Below the pieces are notes generated by a model, which saw nothing but the letters and a program-made list of their open reading frames with translations, made no database searches and had not been told where the DNA came from. A program made the translations under genes and the position numbers. Shown one piece after another: positions 33,871-42,115 of a DNA stretch of 64,000 bases (its first letter is position 1; the number at the start of each line of letters is the position of its first letter). Source of the DNA: Azospirillum brasilense (GTDB lineage: Bacteria > Pseudomonadota > Alphaproteobacteria > Azospirillales > Azospirillaceae); assembly GCF_007827795.1 (NCBI RefSeq), contig NZ_VITI01000004.1, forward strand, positions 186,001 to 250,000, in the 5' to 3' direction.

Positions 33871-34148
33871 GCCACCTCTCTGCCGCCCAGCGAGGCGGGG
33901 TTCCGGACATTGTCGTCATGAAGATCAGCCGGCGGGACCAGCATGGCCCGCGGCGGGAATGTGTCGCCTCTGGACACGGCCAGCATGTCCGGAACGAGTC
34001 GGCGATAGGACTCCAGGCGTCCCATGTCCCCGTGCGCCAGAGCTTCGGCCAGGGCCTCGGCAACGACACGCGGGCCGAGACCGTGGACATGCTCCGCGAT
34101 GCGCTGGAGACGGACCTGTTCAGCCTGCGGGAGGGCGCAGAAGCTCAT
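33867..34148 (-). CDS. Small early phage protein
   Basis: A 93 aa protein. Start 34148 overlaps the previous stop (TGATG). The N-terminal two-thirds are helical (QAEQVRLQRIAEHVHGLG, VVAEALAEALAHGD). Unrecognised. It is the gene just before the replication initiator and couples to it through ATGATG. Confidence 0.55.
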   Translation of the reverse strand: MSFCALPQAEQVRLQRIAEHVHGLGPRVVAEALAEALAHGDMGRLESYRRLVPDMLAVSRGDTFPPRAMLVPPADLHDDNVRNPASLGGREVA

Positions 34149-34345
34149 CAGGCGTGGCCCTCCATATCGTCGGCGAGCGCGTCCAGACGGTGCGCGATTT
34201 CGCGCAGGTCGTCGCGGTTCACAGTCGCCTCGCGAATGCACTCCCGCAGGTCGGCGATGGCGCCGCGCAGGCGTGTGGCCGGGGGCTGCGGGCGGACCAT
34301 GCGCAGGCGGGTCCTGAACGGGCCGCGGATGATGGTTCCGGTCAT
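34148..34345 (-). CDS. Small basic early phage protein
   Basis: A 65 aa protein (MTGTIIRGPFRTRLRMVRPQ then a helical RGAIADLRECIREATVNRDD). It overlaps the genes on both sides by one to four bases, as a coupled member of the early run. Function unknown. Confidence 0.5.
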   Translation of the reverse strand: MTGTIIRGPFRTRLRMVRPQPPATRLRGAIADLRECIREATVNRDDLREIAHRLDALADDMEGHA

Positions 34346-35211
34346 ACGGCACCTCCCGCCGGACGGCGCCAGGGCGGGTTGTAGCCGGCCTGCATCGCCA
34401 CGGCCTCCAGCACGTCGCTGGCACTGTCCAGGCAGCGCTGGGGGATCAAGCCGTCCCCGGTCCCCACCGGGCCGCGGGCGAGCCGCAGCTTGACCAGCGC
34501 GCCGACCATGGTCGTGATCGGCGCGTCGGTGATCTGGTTCTCCAGATCCGCGACCACCTGGAGCGCCGGCTGCCACACGTCATCAGGCTCGGAGTCGGGA
34601 ATGGCGTTGTAGCGCTCGTCCGCGGCGGTGTGCCGGCGCTCCAGTTCGAGGAGGTGCGCCACCTCGGCGCCAGCGGGTCCGGCCTCAGCGCCAGGGCCGA
34701 AGCCCATCAGCGCGGAGAGGCGCATCAGTTCGGAAACGGCGGCCGACAGGGCGTTGAGGTCCGCCAGCGCCGACCGGATGAGAGCCGTCTCGACGGCGCT
34801 GCCGTCCGCCTTCTCATCGAACAGGGCGACGGACAGCGTCAGCTTGGCCTGCACAGCCTCCAGCGTGCCGGAACGGTCGGCGGCCAACTGGTGCGCCATG
34901 CGCTCCATATCGGCCGCCAGCGTCACCCAGCGGTCTTCCAGTTGGTTCAGCCCCGCCGCCCCCCGTTCGGCGTCGTACTGCGCGACAGCCTTCTCCAGCC
35001 GCTCGTGGAGGCGGCGCTTGGTGCTGTCCGCATAGCGGCAGCCGTCAATCTCGTCATGGCGGGTGATGCACCAGCCGCGAGGCCCCACGATGTAAGGGCG
35101 GGCCGGACTTTGTTCCGCCAGCGCGGCGTGCCGCTGGTCCATGTCTTCACCCAGGCGCAGCCATTCCCGGTTGGCGGCCTGCCACGCGTTGAGGAGTGCG
35201 GAGGCATCCAT
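34342..35211 (-). CDS. Early phage protein sharing the DAELL-type module
   Basis: A 289 aa, largely helical protein. Residues about 190-255 (HLLELERRHTAADERYNAIP, then DDVWQPALQVVADLENQIT and TTMVGALVKLRLA) have the same hydrophobic pattern, length and Pro-Thr turn as the three repeats in the left-end protein at 526-2244. The N-terminal 185 residues are separate helices. Function unknown; the shared module suggests a protein-interaction role common to these elements. Confidence 0.6.
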   Translation of the reverse strand: MDASALLNAWQAANREWLRLGEDMDQRHAALAEQSPARPYIVGPRGWCITRHDEIDGCRYADSTKRRLHERLEKAVAQYDAERGAAGLNQLEDRWVTLAADMERMAHQLAADRSGTLEAVQAKLTLSVALFDEKADGSAVETALIRSALADLNALSAAVSELMRLSALMGFGPGAEAGPAGAEVAHLLELERRHTAADERYNAIPDSEPDDVWQPALQVVADLENQITDAPITTMVGALVKLRLARGPVGTGDGLIPQRCLDSASDVLEAVAMQAGYNPPWRRPAGGAV

Positions 35212-35214
35212 GGC

Positions 35215-35658
35215 CTAGGCCCTCCCCATCGCGTCACGAACATCGACCTCGGTCTGCTCGTGCAGCAAGACCTCCAGTTGGTGGGCGTGCCGGGAGTAGA
35301 ACCCGACGGCGATCTGCGCCTGGGCCAACTGATCGAGCGTGCTGCGGAACAACGTCCGCAACACGGTGATTTCGTCCTGTGCGAGGCCGAGCGCCCGTTC
35401 CATGTGATAGCGGGCGCTGTCCTGGACCATCGCCGCGTGGCCGAGCTGGGTAGGGCGGCGGTAGGCCTTCGGGTCCTTCAGGATGAGTTCCGACAGGGCC
35501 GTAAAGTCCTGCGCCTGGGCGATGTGGAATGTGATCCTCCGTTGCTCCGACAGGCTGTCGTAGGCAGCCATGACCAGTTCAACCGCCTCGGCACGCGTGG
35601 AGCGGGCCATTTGCTGTCGGACAGAGCCGTCGCCCTCGGATGTATCGTCGTCAGTCAT
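35215..35658 (-). CDS. Helical early phage protein
   Basis: A 147 aa protein with a polar N-terminus and two long helices (LSEQRRITFHIAQAQDF, LFRSTLDQLAQAQIAVG). The start overlaps the previous stop (TGATG at 35658). No family recognised. Confidence 0.55.
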   Translation of the reverse strand: MTDDDTSEGDGSVRQQMARSTRAEAVELVMAAYDSLSEQRRITFHIAQAQDFTALSELILKDPKAYRRPTQLGHAAMVQDSARYHMERALGLAQDEITVLRTLFRSTLDQLAQAQIAVGFYSRHAHQLEVLLHEQTEVDVRDAMGRA

Positions 35659-36137
35659 CAGACGGGCTCCCCGCGCTCAAGGGCGCGTTCCAAGTCGGCG
35701 TAGGCTTCGGGGTTGGCGATGTCGGTGTCGGGCCAATTGGCGGCGACATGCCGCAGGGACTCCCGCGTGTGACGGAGAACCCACCACCAGCAGCGGAAGT
35801 AGAGTTCCTGGTGAGCGGCATCCGCCTGCTCGGGGAACGCTTCCATCCGCCCGGCCCGCCAGCCGTGCCAATAGGCCCGCGACCTATCCGTACCCGGCTC
35901 CCGGCTTTCCGGGTTCTTCCCGGCCAGCCGCCCCGCTGTTCCTTCGGCGTGGAACAGGCGATCGAGTCGTTCGAGGTCACATAGTTCCCGCACCGGAACC
36001 TTGATGCCCCGCGCCCAAAGGGCGTCGTACTTTGCCAGCTTGCCTACATGACTCTGAGGAGCCTGCGGAAACGGCGGCGTCGCGTTCAGCGCCGCGAGCA
36101 TGGAGCCGACCATCGCCTGCAGTGAGATGGAGCCCAT
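35658..36137 (-). CDS. Early phage protein, Trp/Arg-rich
   Basis: A 159 aa protein; start 36137 has GGAGGTGTCGTG upstream and couples to the upstream gene by TGATG. It contains DRSRAYWHGWRAGRMEAFP and a YFRCWWWVLRHTRE stretch. No domain recognised. Confidence 0.55.
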   Translation of the reverse strand: MGSISLQAMVGSMLAALNATPPFPQAPQSHVGKLAKYDALWARGIKVPVRELCDLERLDRLFHAEGTAGRLAGKNPESREPGTDRSRAYWHGWRAGRMEAFPEQADAAHQELYFRCWWWVLRHTRESLRHVAANWPDTDIANPEAYADLERALERGEPV

Positions 36138-36700
36138 CACGACACCTCCGCCAGCAGGGAACCCGTAATGCCCGGCAGCGCGTCTCCATCGAACTGCGGC
36201 CCACTCATGTGAGCGGACAGCAGCGCCGCGCCGATCCCCGGCAGGTTCATCCGCCCGAGCTGACGAACGCCGCCCTTGGTGGAACCGAACCACTCGCGGG
36301 CCATGGCCTGAAGGCCCGGCTCAGCCGCGAGGAGGAGAACCGTCGCGGAGCAGATGTCCCGCGCCCGCAGCACTTCCTTGCTCCGGTCGGTCCCGTCCAG
36401 CGACAGCAGGGCCACCGTCAGCACCGTCCGAGCGCTCCGCACCGCCCCGGCAACGTCGGTCGCAAAGGTGCCGCCGCGGATCATATGGCCTCCACTCGAC
36501 GCTCCCTTCAGCAAGGCCGCCAAGCCGCTCTTGCCCACGGCGTCCTCGATGCCATCCGAAAGGAGGTTGGAGACGAGCATGGCCCGCCCCAGCCATGGCT
36601 GCTTCCGGAACGCGACGCGGAATTCCCCACCCTCCTTCAGAAGGAGAGCGGCGTGGGCAGGGTCGAACCTCTGCGCCCAGACGTGAGGGGTGATGTTCAT
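36137..36700 (-). CDS. Early phage protein of unknown function
   Basis: A 187 aa protein, start 36700 after GGAGGTGTGACC. Hydrophobic/helical with TVLTVALLSLDG and ATVLLLAAEPGLQ segments, perhaps peripheral to the membrane. No motif recognised. It lies three bases from the next gene. Confidence 0.55.
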   Translation of the reverse strand: MNITPHVWAQRFDPAHAALLLKEGGEFRVAFRKQPWLGRAMLVSNLLSDGIEDAVGKSGLAALLKGASSGGHMIRGGTFATDVAGAVRSARTVLTVALLSLDGTDRSKEVLRARDICSATVLLLAAEPGLQAMAREWFGSTKGGVRQLGRMNLPGIGAALLSAHMSGPQFDGDALPGITGSLLAEVS

Positions 36701-36702
36701 GG

Positions 36703-36990
36703 TCACACCTCCTCCGCCTTGGGCTGCCACGACGGACAGTTCAAGTTCAGCGCCTTTCCGACCTCGCGGGCACCCTTGGCGCACCCATGCTCGATGGTAA
36801 AGCCGCCTTCTGTCGGCAAACGGTGCTGGACGTTGGCGCCGCAGGTGGCGCACGCCTTCGTGTCGGGGTTGTGGATGCAGGTGTCGGCGTGCGCCTGCAT
36901 CTGGGCGCGGCTCGATCCGGTCTTCCGGCAGGTCGGGCAGCGGTAGCGGGTCGCCGTGAACGGAGTCACGGCGTGGGTGGTCTTCTCCAT
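36703..36990 (-). CDS. Small Cys/His protein, probably zinc-binding
   Basis: A 95 aa protein. CPTC at about residue 18, then HADTCIH and CATCGANVQH give two metal-binding knuckles; a further HGCAKG follows. Such small zinc proteins in early phage operons often bind nucleic acid or inhibit host enzymes; no closer assignment is possible. Its start (36990) is 11 bases after the antirepressor gene. Confidence 0.6.
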   Translation of the reverse strand: MEKTTHAVTPFTATRYRCPTCRKTGSSRAQMQAHADTCIHNPDTKACATCGANVQHRLPTEGGFTIEHGCAKGAREVGKALNLNCPSWQPKAEEV

Positions 36991-37000
36991 GGCCGGCTCC

Positions 37001-37954
37001 TCAGTGCTGGATCGTCTGGTCGGACGGGGCTTGCGACTCGGCGGAAATGGCCGCAGCCAGTTCCGACACGATGCCCGCATTCCAGCGGAGCCAGTTCACG
37101 GACGTCCCGTCGCTGTGCTTCTTCCCGGTGACGGACCAGTGCTTGAAGCGCTCGCCCTTCTCGGTCGGCATCCATGGCGCCGCCTTGGAGGCCCCCTTCT
37201 CCTGGAAGCCGTAGCGCAGGAGAAGCGTGTTGACCTTCTGGCCCGACAGGACCGGGCCGCCGGTCAGCGCGGCGAGTTCGGCGCCGATGTCCGAGGGGGA
37301 CAGGTGCGGCGAACCGGACGGCGCAACCAGCACCTTGACCCCCGCCGTTTCCAGAATGTCCTTGCCGGTTTCCGCCACCGTCGCCCGATTGGCGGCCAAC
37401 GCCGCCTCGCTGGCGTCGAAGCCCAGCATCTTCATGGTGCGCATGTAGTCGCGGAAGACGGTGTTGGGGGATGGCAGGCGCGGCCCCCGCTCCCGGCGCT
37501 GGACCGAGGCCCGAGCGGTGTCGACCAACCGGCGGGCGCTCTCCTCGACCCAGATGAAATACCGGCGGACCAGCTTGCCCTTGTCGTTCCCCTCCATCAT
37601 GGCGATCTCCTTCGCCGCGTGTAGGGAGAGGCGGTAGACCTTGGCCGGTCGGCCTCCGAGGGGGTTTTCCCCCGTTTCGGGGAAAACCTCATAGTCGCGC
37701 CCTTCGACCAAGCCACAGTCCTTGACCCGGCCCTTGATCCAGGTCGTGTGGTCGCGGCCAACGCTGAGGCCGGTGTGAAGGGTGCGGTGATCGGAGATGC
37801 AAAGTTGCATCACGCCGCCGATGGCGTCTTCGGTCGCCGTGCAGAGCGCAGAGATTTCGCTGAACTCCACAGGGATTATAGACATGTTGCCAGAATGTTC
37901 GCCTCGTGCGTTCTGGACGCACGGGTTCGGCACCGCCATATTATGGCCGCTCAT
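37001..37954 (-). CDS. Phage antirepressor, AntA/AntB-type N-domain
   Basis: A 317 aa protein; start 37954 has AAAGGAG seven bases upstream. Residues about 65-135 (GRDHTTWIKGRVKDCGLVEG, RPAKVYRLSLHAAKEIAMM, KGKLVRRYFIWVEE) are the AntA/AntB domain. The C-terminal half is helical and resembles the KilAC region found in other phage antirepressors. It would disable the prophage repressor on induction. It is the first gene of the early operon after alpA. Confidence 0.82.
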   Translation of the reverse strand: MSGHNMAVPNPCVQNARGEHSGNMSIIPVEFSEISALCTATEDAIGGVMQLCISDHRTLHTGLSVGRDHTTWIKGRVKDCGLVEGRDYEVFPETGENPLGGRPAKVYRLSLHAAKEIAMMEGNDKGKLVRRYFIWVEESARRLVDTARASVQRRERGPRLPSPNTVFRDYMRTMKMLGFDASEAALAANRATVAETGKDILETAGVKVLVAPSGSPHLSPSDIGAELAALTGGPVLSGQKVNTLLLRYGFQEKGASKAAPWMPTEKGERFKHWSVTGKKHSDGTSVNWLRWNAGIVSELAAAISAESQAPSDQTIQH

Positions 37955-38087
37955 TTCAGACTCCTTTGGACGGGAGGTTGGGTGAGTTAGTGGATCTGCC
38001 GTTGGCGCGGCAGGTTCAGCACGGCAGCGGGGCCATTCGTTGGCGCGAGGGCGCCCCGCTGTCCGCTCATCTTCAAACTTCGGAGCG

Positions 38088-38339
38088 TCATGTCGCCGCC
38101 TCCGGCTCATGCGCCCCAGGCGACACAGCTTCCCGCTGCGCGACCTTTCTCTCTACCCAGGCATTTACTTCCGACTCAAGCCAGCCAACGGAATTGACAC
38201 CAATCCGAATGCGCTTCGGAAAGCTGCCTGCTTTCTCAAGGCGATCCACATGCATTCGGGAAAATGAAACTAACGCCTTGACCTGCGGGAAGCGCAGAAT
38301 GCGCTTCGTCTCCACCTCACCATTACTTTTTTCGGCCAT
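38088..38339 (-). CDS. AlpA-family regulator / excisionase-like protein
   Basis: An 83 aa protein. ILRFPQVKALVSFSRMHVDRLEKAGSFPKRIRIG (here in overlapping parts, residues 14-47) and SVGWLESEVNAWV are the AlpA helix-turn-helix plus wing. AlpA proteins activate integrase genes or aid excision. It is divergent from the plus-strand gene at 38546 across an operator-like palindrome. Confidence 0.85.
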   Translation of the reverse strand: MAEKSNGEVETKRILRFPQVKALVSFSRMHVDRLEKAGSFPKRIRIGVNSVGWLESEVNAWVERKVAQREAVSPGAHEPEAAT

Positions 38340-38455
38340 TCAAGCCCTCCGTTCAAGCCACAGGCAGGAGAATTATGCAGGCACGTCGCGCCCTGCGGCG
38401 TCGAGTTACCCCTTGTGATGGAAGAACCCTACTCGCGGATTTTGGGCTCCGCAAG

Positions 38456-38478
38456 CGGTTTTCGAATTGCGAAAACCG
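38456..38478. promoter_or_regulatory. Perfect 9-base palindromic operator candidate
   Basis: CGGTTTTCG, five bases AATTG, CGAAAACCG. It lies 117 bases upstream of alpA and 68-83 bases upstream of the plus-strand gene. A weak promoter for the plus strand overlaps it: TTGCGA (38467-38472), 16 bases, TAAGTT (38489-38494). This is the likely lysis/lysogeny switch region. Confidence 0.6.
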
Positions 38479-38545
38479 GAAATCGTGGTAAGTTGTCCGA
38501 CGTTACGCCGTGTTAAGCTGAAGGGGTTGGCGCGGCGGCGACCGA

Positions 38546-39391
38546 ATGAGGGAACGCGATATGATTTCGGCACAAGAGGCTGTCTGGCAGATGGAGAACA
38601 TCTTCCAAGTGCCGCATGCCAAGGCTAAGGCTATCGCCAGGAAGTTAATTGATGACGAAGTTCTTCCAAAGAGCTCTGGCAGCAGAATAGCCTTACTTAA
38701 CACGGATCAATTTGTTAAGCTGATTTTTGCATGCATCTGTTCACAAAAAATAAATGATGCGACAAAGTTCGCTGAAACCTACTTCAACCTTAAACTGAAA
38801 TATGTAAAACGTCGAGATGGCGAGGATCAACTAGACATATCATCTGGAGAATTTTTCTCTTATATCTTCCGATGCCATCTTTCACACCAAAAGAAAGGCG
38901 GCCCCTATGGAGATTGGATAAAATTCGGTCATATCAATGTCTGCACGAGCGAAGAAGAGGTTGTATTCATCGATGCGTGGCCCAGCACCAGCGAAGATGG
39001 TGTCAGGGACAAAAGGATTACATTCGGAAGTACTGAGCAATCCGATGAAGGAGCAGTGAAGCATCGGCCGCGCTCCTTTGTAAATATCCCGACGGCGCTA
39101 CTCGATTTATGTGCGGAGAGATGGATATCAGCGGGGCAAACACCAGAGTCCTTAATCGATGACATTAATAAATCGGACACCTCGAAAGCCGGTATGAATG
39201 TGTGGACTTTCACAGCACGCCTAGGCGCTGATGGCGAGCTTCGTACTGTTACGAGCGAAGCTCGACATGCATCGGACTCGGGATTTCTTCGGGAAATCGA
39301 CTACCTGATGACCCCAATCGCTCGGATGGGAGAGGCAAGAAAAGGGAAGAAGCATCGGACGTATCCAAAAATACCGCCGAGGAAACTGTGA
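38546..39391 (+). CDS. Plus-strand regulator candidate or accessory protein
   Basis: A 281 aa protein (alternative start 38561, preceded by AGGGAACGC). Residues 6-45 (ISAQEAVWQMENIFQVPHAKA, KAIARKLIDDEVLP) could form an HTH. The rest is mixed alpha/beta with DFFSY-like GEFFSYIFRC. It is clearly A+T-richer than neighbours. Its place opposite alpA, beyond a palindromic operator, is where a phage repressor gene is expected, and no other repressor is seen. The repressor role is inferred from position only. Confidence 0.55.
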   Translation: MRERDMISAQEAVWQMENIFQVPHAKAKAIARKLIDDEVLPKSSGSRIALLNTDQFVKLIFACICSQKINDATKFAETYFNLKLKYVKRRDGEDQLDISSGEFFSYIFRCHLSHQKKGGPYGDWIKFGHINVCTSEEEVVFIDAWPSTSEDGVRDKRITFGSTEQSDEGAVKHRPRSFVNIPTALLDLCAERWISAGQTPESLIDDINKSDTSKAGMNVWTFTARLGADGELRTVTSEARHASDSGFLREIDYLMTPIARMGEARKGKKHRTYPKIPPRKL

Positions 39392-39405
39392 CGTCGCTCT
39401 GTCAT

Positions 39406-40638
39406 CTATGCCCCTAGCAGATGGGTGACATGATGCCCCCACGCTTCCAAAGCGGCGCGCATAGCTCGCTCGCGCCGGCTTCGCTCGTAAACGCTGGTCA
39501 CGCCCAAGCGGCCCTTGGAGGAGTGGTTCAAGATGCGGCTGATGATCGACTCGTCAATGTCCAGATCCTCACCCATCCGAGTCGCCACGGTCCGGCGCAG
39601 ATCGTGGACCACCCAATCCGCGGACAGGCCGGCGGCCTTCTCGATGCGCCCCGCCGCCTTGCGCCAGCCCGCATAGAAGTGCTTCCCCGCGCTCGCGCTG
39701 AACAGGTAGTCCCCTTCGGTCCACCGCGGCAGGCCCTCTAGTAGGCTCAAGGCTGCGGTGGACAGCGGCACACGGTGTTCACGCCCCGGCTTGGTTCTGT
39801 CCGCCGGGATCGTCCAAAGCCCGGCCTCTATGTCGAACTCCGCCCACCTTGCCCTAGTCGCCTCCTCGCGACGTACGGCGGTCAGCAACATGAAACGGAC
39901 GAGGGGACCAACCGGATAACCGTCCGAGTCGGCAGCGCGGATCACCTTCACCATCTCGTCGGCAGACAGCGCGCGTTCGCGCGACTGCTCGACCACCATC
40001 CTCTTGATGTTCGTCGCCGGGTTGTCAGCAATCTCGCCGGCCTCCGCCGCCCAGCCGAAGAACGTCTTACATAGGGTGAGGACCCGGTTGACCTGCGCCC
40101 GGTACTTCGGCACCTCAATGGTTGCCCCGCCCACCTCAACGGAAGTTCGGGCGTCTCGCATTTCTTCTAGGAGGGCATATACATCGCGCCGCTCGATGCT
40201 GCGGACGTCCCTGTTCCCTATGGCCGCCACCAGATGACGCTTCAGCACCCTGCCCTGCTCATCGACTGACCGCAGCCCTTTCGCGGTCTGCGCCTTAAGG
40301 AAGCGCCCCACCGCCTGCTCAACGGTCGTGATCTGGGGGATTGGCTCCGGCTCGGGCTGGACAGCGGGGTCTATCCCTTTAGCGATGTCCTCCAACAGCA
40401 GGCGGGCCGCCTTGCGGGCATCGCCAAGTTCCATGGCCAGCACACGCCCTATGGTGTGCTTCCGCGTCTTCCCGGCCCGGCCTCCGCCGACTCGGTATCG
40501 GAGCGCCCACGACTTTACCCCGCTCGGCTGCACCACGAGGAACAGCCCCGGAACGATGCCGTCCGGGATCTCCAGGCGCCGAGTCGGATCGGCCTTGATC
40601 TTCTCAACCGCCTTTGCGGTCAGTACGGCTTTCGACAT
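39406..40638 (-). CDS. Tyrosine-type phage integrase
   Basis: A 410 aa protein; start 40638 has AGGAACGGCC upstream, and 40659 is the alternative. It has an N-terminal DUF4102-type arm-binding domain (GLFLVVQPSGVKSWALRYRV), a SAM-like core-binding domain, and a catalytic domain: Arg in TAVRREEA, Lys in DRTKPG, HDLRR, LNHSS and Tyr in SVYERS. It inserts and excises the prophage by site-specific recombination. It is adjacent to the right junction. Confidence 0.93.
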   Translation of the reverse strand: MSKAVLTAKAVEKIKADPTRRLEIPDGIVPGLFLVVQPSGVKSWALRYRVGGGRAGKTRKHTIGRVLAMELGDARKAARLLLEDIAKGIDPAVQPEPEPIPQITTVEQAVGRFLKAQTAKGLRSVDEQGRVLKRHLVAAIGNRDVRSIERRDVYALLEEMRDARTSVEVGGATIEVPKYRAQVNRVLTLCKTFFGWAAEAGEIADNPATNIKRMVVEQSRERALSADEMVKVIRAADSDGYPVGPLVRFMLLTAVRREEATRARWAEFDIEAGLWTIPADRTKPGREHRVPLSTAALSLLEGLPRWTEGDYLFSASAGKHFYAGWRKAAGRIEKAAGLSADWVVHDLRRTVATRMGEDLDIDESIISRILNHSSKGRLGVTSVYERSRRERAMRAALEAWGHHVTHLLGA

Positions 40639-40833
40639 GGCCGTTCCTAAGGGTAACACCAGGGTAACACCGCGAGGCAGATTGCGCCGGTTGTGCGGTG
40701 CTATGAGGAGTTATACCATGGACGGCTACAGCGTTGCAAAAACTTGATTTTTCTCCGATCAACGTGATGCGAAGTGATCCGGTGTGGCGCCTCTGGCTGT
40801 GTCTCCCAGACGTGAAGCCTCCCTGTTCAACTC
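40639..40833. other. Right prophage junction region
   Basis: About 200 bases between the integrase start and the host terminator. It should contain the attachment core. Sequence 40781-40835 looks structured but no tRNA can be folded from it and no duplicate was found near the left end of the window. The 3' end of a small RNA gene is a possible target. Confidence 0.4.
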
Positions 40834-40867
40834 GCCGCTAGCCCAATGGGTTAGCGGCAGTTTTTTT
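40834..40867 (+). terminator. Strong terminator at the host side of the junction
   Basis: GCCGCTA-GCCC, loop AAT, GGGT-TAGCGGC, then A-G and seven T. It points rightwards (plus strand), so it must end a plus-strand transcript whose 5' part is either displaced by the prophage or lies just upstream. Confidence 0.8.
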
Positions 40868-40909
40868 GTCGGGATGGCACGGACGGTCCGGATGAGAGCG
40901 ACTGCCGCT

Positions 40910-41305
40910 TCATCGGGCGTCGGGAAGCCGGGCGCCCTCGCGCGCGTAGATCTGGCGCGGCGCGCAATATTCATCGAGTTGCACCACGACCGCTCCGGGC
41001 TGGCTGTTCAAGCCCACCCACGCATCGTAGCCGACGATGTCCCCCGGAATGTTGCGATAAAGCCCATAGGCGAGATAGCGGACGTCAGACACCGGTATCC
41101 GCACCCCGGCGAGGGATGAGGCGACAGCCCCGTTGCAGCGGTTCGGGCTCAGCCGGTCCAGGGCGCTCACCGCACCGGATTCGGGAGCGGCCTGCGGCGG
41201 CGGGCTCAGCCCGGCGCAGGCGGCCACGAGGACCGTCGACGCGATGGCTCCACCCCGCAGGACCGTGCGGAGAGACACTGACTTCCTGACTGTTCCGCCC
41301 GTCAT
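40910..41305 (-). CDS. Lipoprotein of unknown function
   Basis: A 131 aa protein; start 41305 follows GGGAGGATGG. The signal peptide carries a lipobox VAAC at about residues 27-30. The mature part has a SALDRLSPNRCNGAVASSL segment, a DVRYLAYGLYRN strand and two Cys that could form a disulfide. First host gene right of the prophage. Confidence 0.7.
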   Translation of the reverse strand: MTGGTVRKSVSLRTVLRGGAIASTVLVAACAGLSPPPQAAPESGAVSALDRLSPNRCNGAVASSLAGVRIPVSDVRYLAYGLYRNIPGDIVGYDAWVGLNSQPGAVVVQLDEYCAPRQIYAREGARLPDAR

Positions 41306-41399
41306 CGGACCATCCTCCCGCACGCCGTTCCTTCGTTCCCTCGGGTCAACAGGCAAGAGGATGTCATGTGCCAAGGCCTCAGCCTACGGCCGATCCGCC

Positions 41400-41954
41400 T
41401 CAATCGACCACTTTGATGCCCTTGGGGCGGCTCGTTTCGATCGGCAGATGGTCGGCGGACAGGACGCGCTGGTAGGTGCCGTTCGTCTGCACCATCACGC
41501 GCTGGCCAGGGCCGAAGACCGGCTCGTTGGCCGCCTGCTCCTGAACGATGGTGATCGTGCGGCCGGTGGCCAGCGTCACCACATACTCGATCCCGGTGCG
41601 GTCCGAGATCGCCTGCTCCGCCACGGCGCCGGCCACAGCGCCCACCAGGGCACCGCCCAGGATCGCCGCCACGTTGCCGGAGCCCTTGCCCACGTTGGAC
41701 AGCGCCAACCCGCCGGCAGCCCCACCGACCAGCCCGCCGGCTCCTGTGTTCTGTCCCTGGATGTCCACCGGACGGGTCGCCATCACGGTGCCGAACTCGA
41801 CCGAGGTCGCGTGGCCGACGTCGCGGTAGCTGTAGCGGTTCTGGCTTTGGCTGGCGCAGGCGCCAAGCGACAGGGCCGCCACGCCCAGCATCGCCGCGGC
41901 CAAGCCGCGCTTCGTCGACCGCCGGTGTTTCGTTTCTTGATTCAGGAAAGACAT
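41400..41954 (-). CDS. Outer-membrane lipoprotein, SlyB/Pcp glycine-zipper family
   Basis: A 184 aa protein. Signal peptide with lipobox LGAC at about residue 30. The mature chain has SYRDVGHATSVEFGTV, a glycine-zipper membrane segment (GAGGLVGGAAGG and GGALVGAVAGAVAE) and the tail EYVVTLATGRTITIVQ. This order is typical of SlyB-like envelope-integrity proteins, often PhoPQ-regulated in other bacteria. Confidence 0.82.
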   Translation of the reverse strand: MSFLNQETKHRRSTKRGLAAAMLGVAALSLGACASQSQNRYSYRDVGHATSVEFGTVMATRPVDIQGQNTGAGGLVGGAAGGLALSNVGKGSGNVAAILGGALVGAVAGAVAEQAISDRTGIEYVVTLATGRTITIVQEQAANEPVFGPGQRVMVQTNGTYQRVLSADHLPIETSRPKGIKVVD

Positions 41955-42115
41955 CGCACCCTCATGCACGCGCAGCGCGGCACCCCGAACCGGGCGCCAC
42001 CGAGGCGAGCATGGCCGGGGAGCGGGTCGATGTCCATGCGAGAATACGCCATTGCGGCGCCGTTCCCGCGACACCCATTCCCTTCAAACAGACCGCCTTG
42101 AAGCGGACCGGCCCG

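Larger units (their letters stand above)
2767..40660. mobile_element. Prophage: lambda-type head, Mu-type contractile tail, tyrosine integrase
   Basis: The right end is set by the integrase gene, whose start lies about 250 bases from clear host genes. The left end is uncertain: the last recognisable phage functions are the holin at 4073-4606 and probable cargo to about 2767, and no direct repeat matching the right junction was seen, so the element may extend past the left edge. All core phage genes are on the minus strand in the order integration, control, replication, packaging/head, tail, fibres, lysis. The module set is complete enough for an active phage, apart from an IS630 remnant in the lysis region. 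Confidence 0.85.

Noticed and set aside
40808..40867. Possible tRNA at the integrase junction (GTTCAA followed by a stem)
   Set aside because: No cloverleaf can be drawn: there is no T-stem pairing around GTTCAA and the last stem is a terminator with a T-run.
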